In this document: piece after piece, positions 18,352 through 27,063 of the stretch
Layout: every line of letters starts with the position of its first letter
How positions within the stretch are numbered: the first letter of the stretch is position 1
Assembly (NCBI RefSeq): GCF_017565645.3
Contig: NZ_CP086136.1
Span: 8,725,501 to 8,789,500 of the forward strand
Length of the DNA stretch: 64,000 nt
Direction of reading: 5' to 3'
DNA from: Bradyrhizobium barranii subsp. barranii
GTDB taxonomy: Bacteria; Pseudomonadota; Alphaproteobacteria; Rhizobiales; Xanthobacteraceae
Program-made: the position numbers and the translations under genes
Notes under the pieces: generated by a model
The model's database searches: none
The model's input: only the letters and a program-made list of their open reading frames with translations
What the model was told of the DNA's origin: nothing

Positions 18352-20097
18352 ATGTATTACGGTAGCGGAAATTATGAAGCTTTTGCCCGCCCTCGCAAAC
18401 CCGAAGGTGTGGACAACAAGACTGCGTGGTTCGTCGGTGCGGGACTGGCGGCGCTTTCCGGCGCGGCCTTCCTGATCCGCGATGGCCATATGCGTGGCGA
18501 CCGGATCACCATCCTCGAGCGGCTGAAGATACCCGGTGGGGCTCTCGACGGTAAACAAGACCTGGATAGGGGCTTCGTGGTCCGGGGTGGCCGCGAGATG
18601 GAGGACCATTTCGAGTGCCTATGGGATTTATTCCGATCGATCCCCTCGCTGGAAATCGAAGGTGCCAGTGTGCTCGACGAGTTCTACTGGTTGAACAAGG
18701 ATGATCCGAACTACTCGCTGCAGCGGGCGACGGTGAACCAGGGACAGGATGCGCGCACCGACGGCCTCTTTACTCTGAACGAAAAGGCGCAGAAGGAATT
18801 GTTTGCCATCTTTCTTGCCTCCCGTGAGGAGATGGAGAACAAGCGCATCGACGAAGTGTTTGGGAGGGACTTTTTTTACAGCAATTTTTGGCTCTATTGG
18901 CGGACGATGTTCGCTTTTGAGGAATGGCATTCCGCGCTGGAGATGAAGCTTTATCTGCATCGGTTCATCCACCATATCGGCGGCCTGCCGGATTTCAGCG
19001 CGCTGAAGTTCACCAGGTACAATCAGTATGATTCGCTGGTTCTACCCTTGTGCAAATGGCTGTTGGAGCAGGGCGTCAACATCCGCTACGACGTCGAAGT
19101 CACCGATGTCGATTTCGAGATAAAGGCCGGATGCAAGCAGGCCACGGCCATCCACTGGCTGGAGGATGGCGTCACGGGCGGTATCGGCCTTGGCGCCGAC
19201 GATCTTGTATTCATGACAATCGGGTCGCTCACCGAAAACTCGGACGAGGGAGACCATCACACGCCCGCCAGGCTCGACGAGGGCCCAGCGCCTGCTTGGG
19301 ATCTGTGGCGGCGTATTGCGGCCAAGGACGCGGCTTTCGGCCGCCCGGACGTCTTCGGTGGCAATATCCCTGCAACCAAATGGGAATCGGCGACGATCAC
19401 GACCCTAGACGCGCGCATTCCGGCATACATCAGCAAAATCGCGAAACGCGATCCGTTCAGCGGCAAGGTCGTCACGGGAGGGATCGTCTCGGCTAAGGAT
19501 TCGCGCTGGCTGCTCAGTTGGACCGTCAACCGTCAACCGCATTTCAAGCACCAGCCCAGTGATCAGATCGTCGTCTGGGTCTATTCACTTTTCGTCGACA
19601 AGCCTGGCGATTACGTGAACAAACCGATGCAAGATTGCACGGGCGAGGAAATCACGCAGGAATGGCTGTATCACCTCGGTGTGCCGGTCGAGGACATACC
19701 GGGACTCGCCGCGACGGCCGCAAAGACAGTGCCGGTGATGATGCCGTACGTCACCTCCTTCTTCATGCCGCGGCAGGCGGGTGATCGACCAAATGTCGTG
19801 CCAAAAGGCGCTGTCAATTTTGCCTTCATCGGCCAGTTTGCTGAGTCGGCCGAGCGCGATTGCATCTTCACGACCGAATACTCAGTTCGCACGGCGATGG
19901 AGGCTGTCTACACGCTCCTCAACGTTGAACGCGGTGTGCCGGAGGTGTTCAATTCGGCCTATGATATCCGCAAGCTGCTTGCGGCAATCGGCAGACTGCG
20001 CGACGGCAAAGAAGGCGAAATCCCCGGAACGGCGTTCTTGCGCCAGCTAATCCTGAAGGATATCGGCGCTACAGAGCCCGGCAACACTGCTCAATGA
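18352..20097 (+). CDS. ohyA2: Oleate hydratase, canonical type (third gene of cassette)
   Basis: 581 residues from the ATG at 18352 (MYYGSGNYEAFARPRKPEGV), the standard family start and length. FAD loop [20 protein letters not shown]; catalytic-loop motif [17 protein letters not shown] with the conserved Glu; YSNFWLYWRTMFAFEEWHSA; KFTRYNQYDSLVLPL; and [20 protein letters not shown] near the C-terminus. It should convert oleate or linoleate to the 10-hydroxy acid. It is only distantly related to the first hydratase of the cassette, so the two probably differ in substrate or oligomeric state. A shattered second copy lies at 41.3-42.9 kb. Confidence 0.93.
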   Translation: MYYGSGNYEAFARPRKPEGVDNKTAWFVGAGLAALSGAAFLIRDGHMRGDRITILERLKIPGGALDGKQDLDRGFVVRGGREMEDHFECLWDLFRSIPSLEIEGASVLDEFYWLNKDDPNYSLQRATVNQGQDARTDGLFTLNEKAQKELFAIFLASREEMENKRIDEVFGRDFFYSNFWLYWRTMFAFEEWHSALEMKLYLHRFIHHIGGLPDFSALKFTRYNQYDSLVLPLCKWLLEQGVNIRYDVEVTDVDFEIKAGCKQATAIHWLEDGVTGGIGLGADDLVFMTIGSLTENSDEGDHHTPARLDEGPAPAWDLWRRIAAKDAAFGRPDVFGGNIPATKWESATITTLDARIPAYISKIAKRDPFSGKVVTGGIVSAKDSRWLLSWTVNRQPHFKHQPSDQIVVWVYSLFVDKPGDYVNKPMQDCTGEEITQEWLYHLGVPVEDIPGLAATAAKTVPVMMPYVTSFFMPRQAGDRPNVVPKGAVNFAFIGQFAESAERDCIFTTEYSVRTAMEAVYTLLNVERGVPEVFNSAYDIRKLLAAIGRLRDGKEGEIPGTAFLRQLILKDIGATEPGNTAQ

Positions 20098-20159
20098 AAA
20101 TCGTCGATCTCCGAGCGAGCGGGGCTTTGTGTAATCGCCTGTCTTGTGCAGCTGAAGCT

Positions 20160-20236
20160 CTGTTCTCCTGATTGGCTGCAAGCACCGCAAGCGCTTGCGA
20201 CCGCAGTGAGGTGATGTCCCGCTCGAATGTGTGCAT
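20160..20236 (-). pseudogene. Fragment of the repeated small gene 'b'
   Basis: From the ATG at 20236 it reads MHTFERDITSLRSQALAVLAANQ, the same start as the intact small proteins at 28246 (MHIFEQQITSLRSQALAVFA) and 44275. After about 23 codons the similarity stops. Truncated copy of a locally repeated gene. Confidence 0.7.
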
Positions 20237-20280
20237 TCCGTTGGCCTGTAGCCTACCCTGTAAGATTGCGTCGCAAGCAA

Positions 20281-20405
20281 TGGTGGCCAGCCCGTCCTCG
20301 AAGACTGAGGCTGGCCACCCTTGCTCCCGAGGGGCCCAAAATTCCCCCCTAGCGCCACCAAGGAGTATCGCTGAGAAGGACTGGAAGCACCTACCAGCAC
20401 CAGTG
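20281..20405 (-). repeat. Dispersed intergenic repeat (tggtaggtgc family), copy 1
   Basis: On the minus strand it reads ctggtaggtgcttccagtcc, then cagcgatactccttggtggc, and ends with the inverted pair tggccagcc/ggctggcca. It is almost identical to 28078-28205 and related to units at 34268, 35236, 35640 and 44112. It lies between divergent small genes 'b' and 'a'. Confidence 0.75.
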
Positions 20406-20490
20406 GGTTGCCGCGCCCCCGCGTGCATGCCATATTAAAGTGCTCGGCCCGCAAATGTTCGAGCCGGCTCCGCTCATAGGAGTAACCGCC

Positions 20491-20666
20491 GTGCCTAGGA
20501 CCGAAGTGGTAGCGGCAATCCAGGCATTCACGGACTACGTCCGTAGGCTAAGCCATACACCGGCAGAAGACACGTACGCGCCACAGCGAACTGAAGAACA
20601 GCTGGCCGATTGGCGATCACGGGTTGAAGTTATCTGCTCAAAGATGGACGCGGTGGCGGATTGCCC
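20491..20666 (+). pseudogene. Repeated small gene 'a', cut by IS256
   Basis: GTG at 20491 preceded by aggag. The product MPRTEVVAAIQAFTDYVRRL... matches the intact gene at 27654-27989 until KMDAVADCP, where the IS256 end (gagctatcgctgaaag) begins at 20667. The C-terminal 50 residues are missing. Confidence 0.8.
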
Positions 20667-21598
20667 GAGCTATCGCTGAAAGTTGGTGACGGCGGGAATC
20701 GGAAAGGCGGCATATCGTGGGGGTGCTTGACGCCTCCACTTCTCCACCGAAGGAGCGATATGCCGTGTCAAACGATAACGTCATCCAGCTGATTCAGCCA
20801 GGAATCTTCGACGATCAACTCACAGAAGTCTTGCGCAACGGGGCACGAGCCCTTCTCGCCAAGGCGGTCGAGGCCGAAGTCGCAGACTTTCTCGGCCAGC
20901 ATGCCGATTTGAAGACCGCCGACGGCCACCAGCGCGTCGTGCGCCACGGTCACCTGCCGGAGCGCGAGGTGATGACCGGCATCGGTCCGGTCGCCGTCCG
21001 CCAGCCGCGTGTACGCGATCGCGAGGCGGCCGCTACCGATCCTGGTCGCATCCGGTTCTCTCCGTCGATCCTGCCGCCCTACATGCGCCGCTCGAAATCG
21101 ATCGAGACGCTGCTGCCGATCCTTTACCTGAAGGGTATCTCCACCGGAGACTTCTCGGAGGCGCTGGCGGCGCTGCTCGGCAAGGATGCTGCCGGGTTGT
21201 CGGCATCCGCCATCGGCCGGCTGAAGGACGGTTGGATCGACGAGCACGCCGCGTGGCAGAAGCGCGATCTGTCGGCGAAGCGCTACATCTACATCTGGGC
21301 CGATGGCATCCATCTCCAAGCACGCCTTGAAGACGAAAAGCAGTGCATCCTGGTGCTGATCGGCGCGACGCCGGAAGGCCGCAAGGAACTGGTCGGCTTC
21401 ACCGATGGCGCCCGCGAGAGCGCGCACGATTGGCGCGATCTGCTGCTCGACCTGAAGCGGCGCGGGCTCGACCTGGCCCCGCAGCTCGCCATCGCCGACG
21501 GCGCGCTCGGGTTCTGGAAGGCCGCCGGTGAGGTCTGGCCGAAAACGCGCGAGCAGCGCTGCTGGGTGCACAAGACCGCCAACGTGCTTACGGTGCTG
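20667..21598 (+). mobile_element. IS256-family element, 3' truncated
   Basis: The left end gagctatcgctgaaagttgg is shared exactly with the fragment at 35753. About 930 bp remain, after which the sequence changes abruptly to an ABC-transporter gene. No right end is seen. Confidence 0.8.
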
Positions 21599-21880
21599 AA
21601 TTTAAAGAGGCTGGTTCAGTTTGCGACACAACATCATCTTCCCCTGGTAGGCGGTTGGGGAGCTTGGGCTAAAGAAGGCGGCTTGTTTTCGTACGGACCT
21701 GACAGCGTTGCCATGGCTGGTCGCGCCGCCAACTACATCGACAAGATATTTAAAGGTGCAAATCCGGGTGACCTTCCCGTCGAGCAGCCGGCAAAATTTG
21801 AATTGATCATCAACCTCAAGACCGCGAACCTTTGGGTCTCAATCTCCCGCATTCGCTTCTTTCGCGTGCTGACGAATTAA
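20765..21880 (+). pseudogene. Chimeric ORF: IS256 transposase fused to ABC transporter substrate-binding protein end
   Basis: GTG at 20765 with aaggag upstream. Codons 1-278 are an IS256 (MULE-type) transposase: VEAEVADFLGQHADLKTADG, the DDE aspartate contexts IYIWADGIHLQARLEDE and LAIADGALGFWKAAGEVWPK, and QRCWVHKTANVL. After TVLN the frame continues without a stop into QFATQHHLPLVGGWGAWAKE and DLPVEQPAKFELIINLKTA, the C-terminal part of ABC_sub_bind-type periplasmic proteins. Near 21835 a frameshift precedes the true end, which in another frame reads GLNLPHSLLSRADELI. The transposase lacks its catalytic Glu half. A product, if made, would be a nonfunctional fusion. Confidence 0.8.
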
Positions 21881-21895
21881 TATGTTCATGAACAA

Positions 21896-23038
21896 CTACT
21901 GAATGGCGGCGGGCAACATGGTAAGTTCATCCTGCCCTACAGCCACGATCTTATCAACCGAAAACCCGTTGAATCGCGCCATATCCGTATAGGCGCCCAC
22001 ATTCTGGAATTCAATCCAATCACCTTCGCTCAAATCGCGTGGCAGTGAATACGAGAATCCAAGCCTGTCCAAGCTGTCGCAAGTTGGGCCAAAGATGATG
22101 AAGTCCTGCCACTCCTCAGTCTGGATCGGCTGTCCGCCACGCCAAGCGCGGGCGGGGAGCAGAAAACATTGTCGGGAAGGTGAGAGCCCGCTGTAGATGC
22201 CCGCGCCGCAGTAGAGCGCCTCGCCTTTTCTTAAGATCACGCGGCAAAACAAAGAGATGCTATCATGAACCAGTGCTCGTCCGGGCTCACACAACAGTTC
22301 AACACGCTTTAGTGCATCCGTTCCGCGCACCAGTTTCGTGATCTCGGAGAGCATGCGCAAGGGAGAGTGATAGGGGAAGTTCAGATAATGGCCGGGAAAG
22401 CCGCCACCGATATCGAGCGCTGTGGGGGCCGGAGAAACAGCTTCTATAATGTCGACGGCCGCCCGAATGCCATGCAGATAGGGATCGACAACGATCGTTT
22501 GGGAACCTGGGTGAAAGGACAACCCCGTGGTCCAGCGCGATTGCGCGTTGACGAGATCCAGCAGACGGCTCGCTTCGGCGGGCGAGGCACCAAACTTGCC
22601 GCTTAAGTCTATGATGGCGCACGTCGCGCTACACTTGAACCGGACGTAGATTCGTATTTCCGGATCATGTAACGGCAAGACTTCGAGGAGCTTCCGCAGC
22701 TCGGCTTCGCAATCGATGACATAGTCGCGAACTCCCAGATCACGGAACGTCCGTTCGATATCGCGACGAGATTTCACGGGATTCATGAACCATGAACGGG
22801 CCCCGGGAATAGTGGAATGGACAAGGTGGGCTTCGGCCAGCGACGCCACGTCGAATCCGGCCACTCCGGCGCGAGAGACCGCGTGAAGAATTTTGGGCAA
22901 CGGATTCGCCTTCACCGCATACAGCACGCGTCCTGAGAAATGCTCGGTAAATTCGCGCGTGACGGATGCAAGACGCCCCTCATTGAGCGTATAAAAGGCG
23001 TCAACTTCTGCCCTTTCCAATGACCTTACCAAGCTCAT
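21896..23038 (-). CDS. Fold-type III PLP-dependent decarboxylase (ornithine/lysine decarboxylase-like)
   Basis: 380 residues from the ATG at 23038 (MSLVRSLERAEVDAFYTLNE), with agagga upstream; the longer frame adds a nonconserved basic extension. The PLP lysine lies in LYAVKANPLPKIL (about residue 45). PLP-phosphate and substrate motifs follow: LSFHPGSQ, LDIGGGFPG and CEPGRALVHD. The catalytic-cysteine motif is FGPTCDSLD near residue 320. It should decarboxylate ornithine or a related basic amino acid to a polyamine such as putrescine; exact substrate unknown. It stands alone between an IS256/ABC chimera and an IS5, as an apparently intact cargo gene. Confidence 0.88.
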   Translation of the reverse strand: MSLVRSLERAEVDAFYTLNEGRLASVTREFTEHFSGRVLYAVKANPLPKILHAVSRAGVAGFDVASLAEAHLVHSTIPGARSWFMNPVKSRRDIERTFRDLGVRDYVIDCEAELRKLLEVLPLHDPEIRIYVRFKCSATCAIIDLSGKFGASPAEASRLLDLVNAQSRWTTGLSFHPGSQTIVVDPYLHGIRAAVDIIEAVSPAPTALDIGGGFPGHYLNFPYHSPLRMLSEITKLVRGTDALKRVELLCEPGRALVHDSISLFCRVILRKGEALYCGAGIYSGLSPSRQCFLLPARAWRGGQPIQTEEWQDFIIFGPTCDSLDRLGFSYSLPRDLSEGDWIEFQNVGAYTDMARFNGFSVDKIVAVGQDELTMLPAAIQ

Positions 23039-23333
23039 ACCATTCCTCTCGCGCCAGACGCGGAGTAGCCAGCGCCGTTGTTGCCTGCTGCGAAAGCAAT
23101 GACCATGCCAGCGCTCATTAAACCGCCTGGTTACGCTTTGAAACAGTTCGCCATGCGCCACGGCGCGCGATGTCTTGGATCTTACAGCTTTTGTACACGG
23201 CTGTGAAAAACCAGACAAAGATCGAGGGGCCGACGCATACGGATCGTGCATCACGGCCTTGAAATTCGCTCTGGCCTAAGACAAGGACCAGGCTATAAAC
23301 CGGGGCAGCGGCCGTCAGTTTGAAGGCCAACTA
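23039..23333. other. Upstream region of the decarboxylase gene
   Basis: About 295 bp without a supported gene; it must hold the decarboxylase promoter. Around 23258-23300 the string attcgctctggcctaagaca resembles the start region of the IS3-type fragment at about 36290, so a small IS remnant may be present. Confidence 0.4.
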
Positions 23334-24167
23334 GGGTCCAGACTCAATTGAGCCAATATGCGACGAGAGCGGCGAGATGAACAGCGGCCAAAAAATTACG
23401 GGCGAGCTTGTCATATCGCGTGGCGATGCGCCGGAAGTCCTTGAGCCTGCAAAAGCAGCGTTCGATGACATTTCGTCCTTTGTAGGCGCGTTTGTTGAAG
23501 CGATGGATGACGACACGGTTAGATTTATTGGGGATTACGGGCTTGGCGCCACGACGAATGATTTCGCCGCGAAGCTTGTCGCCATCATACCCTTTGTCGG
23601 CGAGGAGCACGCTCATGGGTGGCGCGAGCGCCAGGACATCGGGAGCCGCAGCGATATCGGCATCCTGGCCTGGAGTCAGATGCAGGACGACCGGCCGGCA
23701 GAGCGGATCGCTCAGCGCATGGATTTTTATCGTGCGGCCTCCGCGCGAGCGGCCGATTGCTTGATTGTGCTCCCCCCTTTTCCGCCGGAGGCACACCGGT
23801 GAGCTTTAATCGAGGTCGAGTCGAGCGACAGTACGACGCCGTCTTCGCCAGGCTTGGCCAGCGCTTCGAAGATTGCGCACCATCGTCCTCGCTTGGCCCA
23901 GCGATTGAAGCGATTGTAGATCGTCGTGTAAGGGCCGTATTCACGTGGACAATCACGCCATCGTGCACCCGATTGCAGCATGTGAATGATGCCGCTGACG
24001 ATGCGTCGGTCGTCGTCCCGATCCGGCCCCGTCAGTCCCCTCGGCAGATGCGGTTCGATACGCGCCCATTGCCTGTCGTTCAGCCAAAACAAACCAGCGC
24101 GCATTCTCTCGCCCCCGAATCAACACGTAGGCAAGAGAATCACGTGGCGCTATTTAGGTACAGACCC
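23334..24167 (-). mobile_element. IS5-family element (IS427 group)
   Basis: About 834 bp. The ends read gggtcc at left and gaccc at right as short inverted repeats, flanked by TA within ctag on both sides. It encodes a transposase in two overlapping frames, the usual arrangement for this group. Confidence 0.75.
23344..24104 (-). CDS. IS5-family transposase in two frames (programmed frameshift)
   Basis: Frame 1 (24104 to about 23770): MRAGLFWLNDRQWARIEPHL, SGIIHMLQSGARWRDCPREY and SLDSTSIKAHRCASGGKGGS. Frame 2 (to 23344): GRSRGGRTIKIHALSDPLCR, VLLADKGYDGDKLR and YKGRNVIERCFCRLKDFRRI with the catalytic Asp and Glu. The switch lies at the slippery ggaaaaggggggag (about 23775), a known frameshift site type in IS427 members, so I read this as a functional two-frame gene rather than damage. 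Confidence 0.8.
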
Positions 24168-24328
24168 TAGTAGATTAGCTAGCCGTTTTGCCTCGCCGCG
24201 CATTTCTGCTGTTGACCCATCGCGTTTCGCTGCGATGCGGAATTTGATCGCTACCGGGGGCATAGCGGACTCTCGCGAGTCGTCAGCGCAGTCGATTTAT
24301 ACCTGAAGCGGTCCAGTATTTCAATTAT
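24168..24328. other. Short region between IS5 and phage relic
   Basis: A plus-strand frame ending at 24306 reads AMRNLIATGGIADSRESSAQ, perhaps the tail of a phage gene cut by the IS5. No further feature is seen. Confidence 0.3.
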
Positions 24329-24634
24329 TTGACTCCAGGCGGCGTAAGCCTAGCCGGCGCTCCGGACTCGATTCCAACGGCGTCGATCGCTGTCGCCATC
24401 CTGGTTGAAGACGCCCGCGCTGGCGTTTCGGACGCGCGTAAATCTCAGGTCGAGATCTCTCATAATTCGCGTGCTCTTGCGATCCACAAACCGGTTGGCA
24501 GCGTTGGGCGTTTCTGCATGCCCGGTCAGGACGCGATCCACTGGCCGAAACGCGGCCACCACAGGTCGACCACGCTCAACGTCGCAGCGATTGCTGACGC
24601 ATTTGACGATATTTTTGGAAAGGTTGCTGCCTAA
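24329..24634 (+). CDS. Hypothetical protein in phage-like cluster
   Basis: 101 codons (MTPGGVSLAGAPDSIPTASI...), ending DAFDDIFGKVAA. Its TAA overlaps the ATG of the next gene (taATGG). I do not recognise it. Position before a coiled-coil gene and a capsid protease suggests a prophage gene remnant. Confidence 0.45.
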   Translation: MTPGGVSLAGAPDSIPTASIAVAILVEDARAGVSDARKSQVEISHNSRALAIHKPVGSVGRFCMPGQDAIHWPKRGHHRSTTLNVAAIADAFDDIFGKVAA

Positions 24635-25218
24635 TGGCATCATTGCTTAAGAAGAAAACCGCCGACGAATTCCGCGTCCCCAGCCTCGCGGAGGCTGATC
24701 CCTCCTACGGTGCGCTGACCGACAAGCAGACTGAGCTCCATAACAGCTACATCAAACTGCGCGACGAGCGCTCAAAACTCAGTCGCGAAATTGAAGCTGA
24801 GAAAGCGGCTGGCGGTCAGCGTGTCGCGCCCGACGTTGCGCGGCTTCTCGGAGATCCCGAAGACTCTATAACAGGACTCTCGCAGCGGCTACGCGACGTC
24901 GCTACCGAGATGGGAAATATCGAAAGCGCGCAGGAAATTCTTCGACGTCGTATGGAAGAAGCACGCGGTCGAGCCAGCGCGATGGTTTGTGCAACCGTGC
25001 GGCCTGAGTACGATCGCCGTCTCGGCGTTCTGTGCAAGTTGCTGAGCGAGGTAGAAACCGCGCGCCAGTCGCACGATGAGATTCTTGATGATTTGGATCG
25101 AGGGGATGTTGCGAAGAGTTCTCTGCAGCCGGTAATTCCATTCTTTCTTGGCGATCGGCATGATGGGAAAATTGCATATTGCCTGAGGGAAGTGAAGGAG
25201 GCTGGTCACAATGCTTGA
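24634..25218 (+). CDS. Phage-associated coiled-coil hypothetical protein
   Basis: 194 residues starting MASLLKKKTADEFRVPSLAE. Residues 25-135 are heptad-rich and charged (KLRDERSKLSREIEAEKAAG; GNIESAQEILRRRMEEARGR), a predicted long coiled coil. Tightly packed genes on both sides (ATG overlaps the previous stop, stop overlaps the next ATG) are typical of phage operons. Function unknown. Confidence 0.6.
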   Translation: MASLLKKKTADEFRVPSLAEADPSYGALTDKQTELHNSYIKLRDERSKLSREIEAEKAAGGQRVAPDVARLLGDPEDSITGLSQRLRDVATEMGNIESAQEILRRRMEEARGRASAMVCATVRPEYDRRLGVLCKLLSEVETARQSHDEILDDLDRGDVAKSSLQPVIPFFLGDRHDGKIAYCLREVKEAGHNA

Positions 25219-25397
25219 GAAAGCCACCTCAAAGCGCGCGCAGTCGAGCAAGCAATCGCGCCGCATAAAACTGCCCGGCGAGTCAGAAGCCTTCGCCAAT
25301 ACTGATCCCGTCGAGATTGCGCGCGAGTTGCGGGCGCAATCCTAGCTTGGCAAGCGCGAGGCTCGGCTCGCCGCCGAGGAGATGAAAGCGCGTGGCT
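25211..25397 (+). pseudogene. Small phage protein with premature stop
   Basis: ATG at 25211 overlaps the previous gene. It reads MLEKATSKRAQSSKQSRRIK ... ARELRAQS, then a TAG at 25343; the same frame continues LGKREARLAAEEMKARG to a TGA that overlaps the GTG of the prohead protease. The intergenic continuation strongly suggests one original gene of about 61 codons broken by a nonsense change. Confidence 0.5.
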
Positions 25398-25880
25398 GAT
25401 AACGTGATCACAGGATTCGCAGTGGTGTTCGGGGATGAAACCGTCATCGCAGGCGAGTTTCGCGAAAGGATCGCTCCCGGCGCATTCACTCGCACGCTGA
25501 AGGAAAAGCCGGATGTTGTGATGTTGCTCGACCATGATTCCGGCCGTGTTCTGGGCAGGACGGCGGCTGCGACGCTTTCTCTGCGAGAGACTGGCGCTGG
25601 CCTGTACTTTGCTCTGACTGTCGATCCTTCAACGCCAGAAGGACAGACAGCGCTCGGAACGGTTGGCCGGCAGGATATACGCGGCTGTAGCTTCGGATTT
25701 CGGGTGCGCGCCGAGGAGTGGCAGGACGGCGGCGACAGATTGCCGTTGCGGACAATTACAGATGTAGATCTGTTCGAAGCTAACGCTGACGGCATTCCCG
25801 GCCTATCCAACGACCTCAGGGGTGGAGGGGCGCAATAGATCCCTCCCATCGCCGCCACCAGTTACCGGCGGCCTCCACTT
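25392..25880 (+). pseudogene. HK97-family prohead protease, frameshifted
   Basis: GTG at 25392: VITGFAVVFGDETVIAGEFR, IAPGAFTRTL, MLLDHDSGRVLGRTAAATLS (with the conserved His), and GTVGRQDIRGCSFGFRV. Near 25780 the frame slips: the expected family ending reads LTLTAFPAYPTTSGVEGRN in the next frame. This enzyme normally matures the scaffold and major capsid protein of tailed phages. No portal or capsid gene follows, so this is a prophage remnant. Confidence 0.8.
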
Positions 25881-25922
25881 TCGCACGCATCTGCAATTCA
25901 GACCCCCAGGGTAAAACTGCCA

Positions 25923-26281
25923 CGACCACGAAAACCAAGCGCTAAGGCGCAGGTTGAGGGCCGACATCTTATCAATGCTGGCCGCTATAAACGCAACGAT
26001 CCAACCGGTGCCGAAATCGGCGCTCCGCCCACTTGGCTAAACGCACAACAGGCTACTGCTTGGCGTGAATTCGCCAGCGAGTTGCCGTGGCTCAATGCAT
26101 CGCACCGTTGTCTTGTCTCCATCGCATCAGTCTTGCGCGCTCGCCTGCAAAGCGGCGCGGAGATGGTACAAAATCGCTCAGCCTACTGAGGCTGTGCCTA
26201 AGCAGTATGGGCGCGACACCGGCCGATGCGAGCAAGATTAGTTGGGCGACGGCAGAGGAGGCGGACGATTTGCTTGACTAG
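25923..26281 (+). pseudogene. Phage gene relic, perhaps terminase small subunit
   Basis: One frame reads PRPRKPSAKAQVEGRHLINA, GAPPTWLNAQQATAWREFAS and PWLNASHRCLVSIASVLRAR. After a slip near 26165 it continues LSLLRLCLSSMGATPADASK and ends ATAEEADDLLD. The proline-rich start followed by helical segments resembles P27-type small terminases, but this is a weak, memory-based match. Confidence 0.4.
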
Positions 26282-26284
26282 AAC

Positions 26285-26551
26285 TCACGGACACTCCGGC
26301 AGAGCTAGGAGGTTATCGTTGTAGTAGCCATCAGCGTGAGCTCGAACATATTTCCCATTCGGGCCGCTAACGACACCAACGTCGGCGCGCTTACCGCTGA
26401 CCAACGTGAAAAATGTATTGGTGCCGTTCTCGATCGATCGAATGACCTCCGATCTCGGCCACTTCCAACCGCCCCCTCCGAGGTGCGTAATCCCCTCATG
26501 CGAGTTGTCGCGTGGCTGATTGTTGATGCAGGTGACCTGTACGTCTGGCAT
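26285..26551 (-). CDS. DUF3892-domain protein
   Basis: 88 residues from the ATG at 26551, preceded by gggagggg. It reads MPDVQVTCINNQPRDNSHEG, then ITHLGGGGWKWPRSEVIRSI and ENGTNTFFTLVSGKRADVGV, ending with the family signature NDNLLALPECP. Small cytosolic protein of unknown function. A related but broken copy lies at 33918-34203. Confidence 0.8.
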   Translation of the reverse strand: MPDVQVTCINNQPRDNSHEGITHLGGGGWKWPRSEVIRSIENGTNTFFTLVSGKRADVGVVSGPNGKYVRAHADGYYNDNLLALPECP

Positions 26552-26848
26552 TTCCCCTCCCGATGTTCTGCATTCCATAGAAAGCAACTACAGCGGGAAC
26601 GCAATAATCAGTTAGTCGCAGAACGCGAGGCCTGGTCCCTCAGCGTGTAGCGCCTCGCAACGAGGTGCGGAGCCACCACGACATTCCCCAGAAGAGATCA
26701 TCGCGTCGGGACGCGGAGTGGTTATCACCGGAACAATTGAAACGACCTAATCATTCGGGAGTGTGACTCCTAAGCGAGGGGTTACCGCCAGCCTTTCTTT
26801 TGTCGAAAGTCGGGAATAGCTTTGGTTTTTTAAAAATGGAGAAGTTAA
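26552..26848. other. Intergenic, includes upstream region of cspA-like gene
   Basis: About 300 bp with no gene recognised. The last 80 bp should contain the promoter and 5' leader of the cold-shock gene; the stretch before it is T-rich (tggttttttaaaaatggaga). Confidence 0.4.
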
Positions 26849-27052
26849 GTGGCAATGGGGACGGTGAAGTGGTTCAACCCGACGAAGGGGTACGGGTTTA
26901 TTCAACCGGATTCTGGTGGGAAGGACGTCTTTGTTCACATCTCGGCAGTTGAGAAGGCTGGTTTCACCTCACTCGCAGAGGGAGCTAAGGTTAGCTTCGA
27001 CGTCGTGAACAATCGCGGAAAAGACTCGGCGGAAAATCTACGAATCGGGTGA
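26849..27052 (+). CDS. Cold-shock protein, CspA family
   Basis: 67 residues: [20 protein letters not shown] carries RNP1 (KGYGFI) and [10 protein letters not shown] carries RNP2 (VFVHIS), the OB-fold RNA/DNA-binding motifs. GTG start (GTGGCAATG), preceded by ggagaag. Single-stranded nucleic-acid chaperone. A hairpin terminator is at 27328, after a following small gene. Confidence 0.93.
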   Translation: MAMGTVKWFNPTKGYGFIQPDSGGKDVFVHISAVEKAGFTSLAEGAKVSFDVVNNRGKDSAENLRIG

Positions 27053-27063
27053 AGGACCGCAAC

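Noticed and set aside
20768..21571. 267-codon frame antisense to IS256 transposase
   Set aside because: No motif; shadow of the transposase.
23344..24104. IS5 transposase scored as a pseudogene because of two frames
   Set aside because: The switch sits on an aaaaggggggg-type slippery run and is usual for the IS427 group, so I kept it as a gene.
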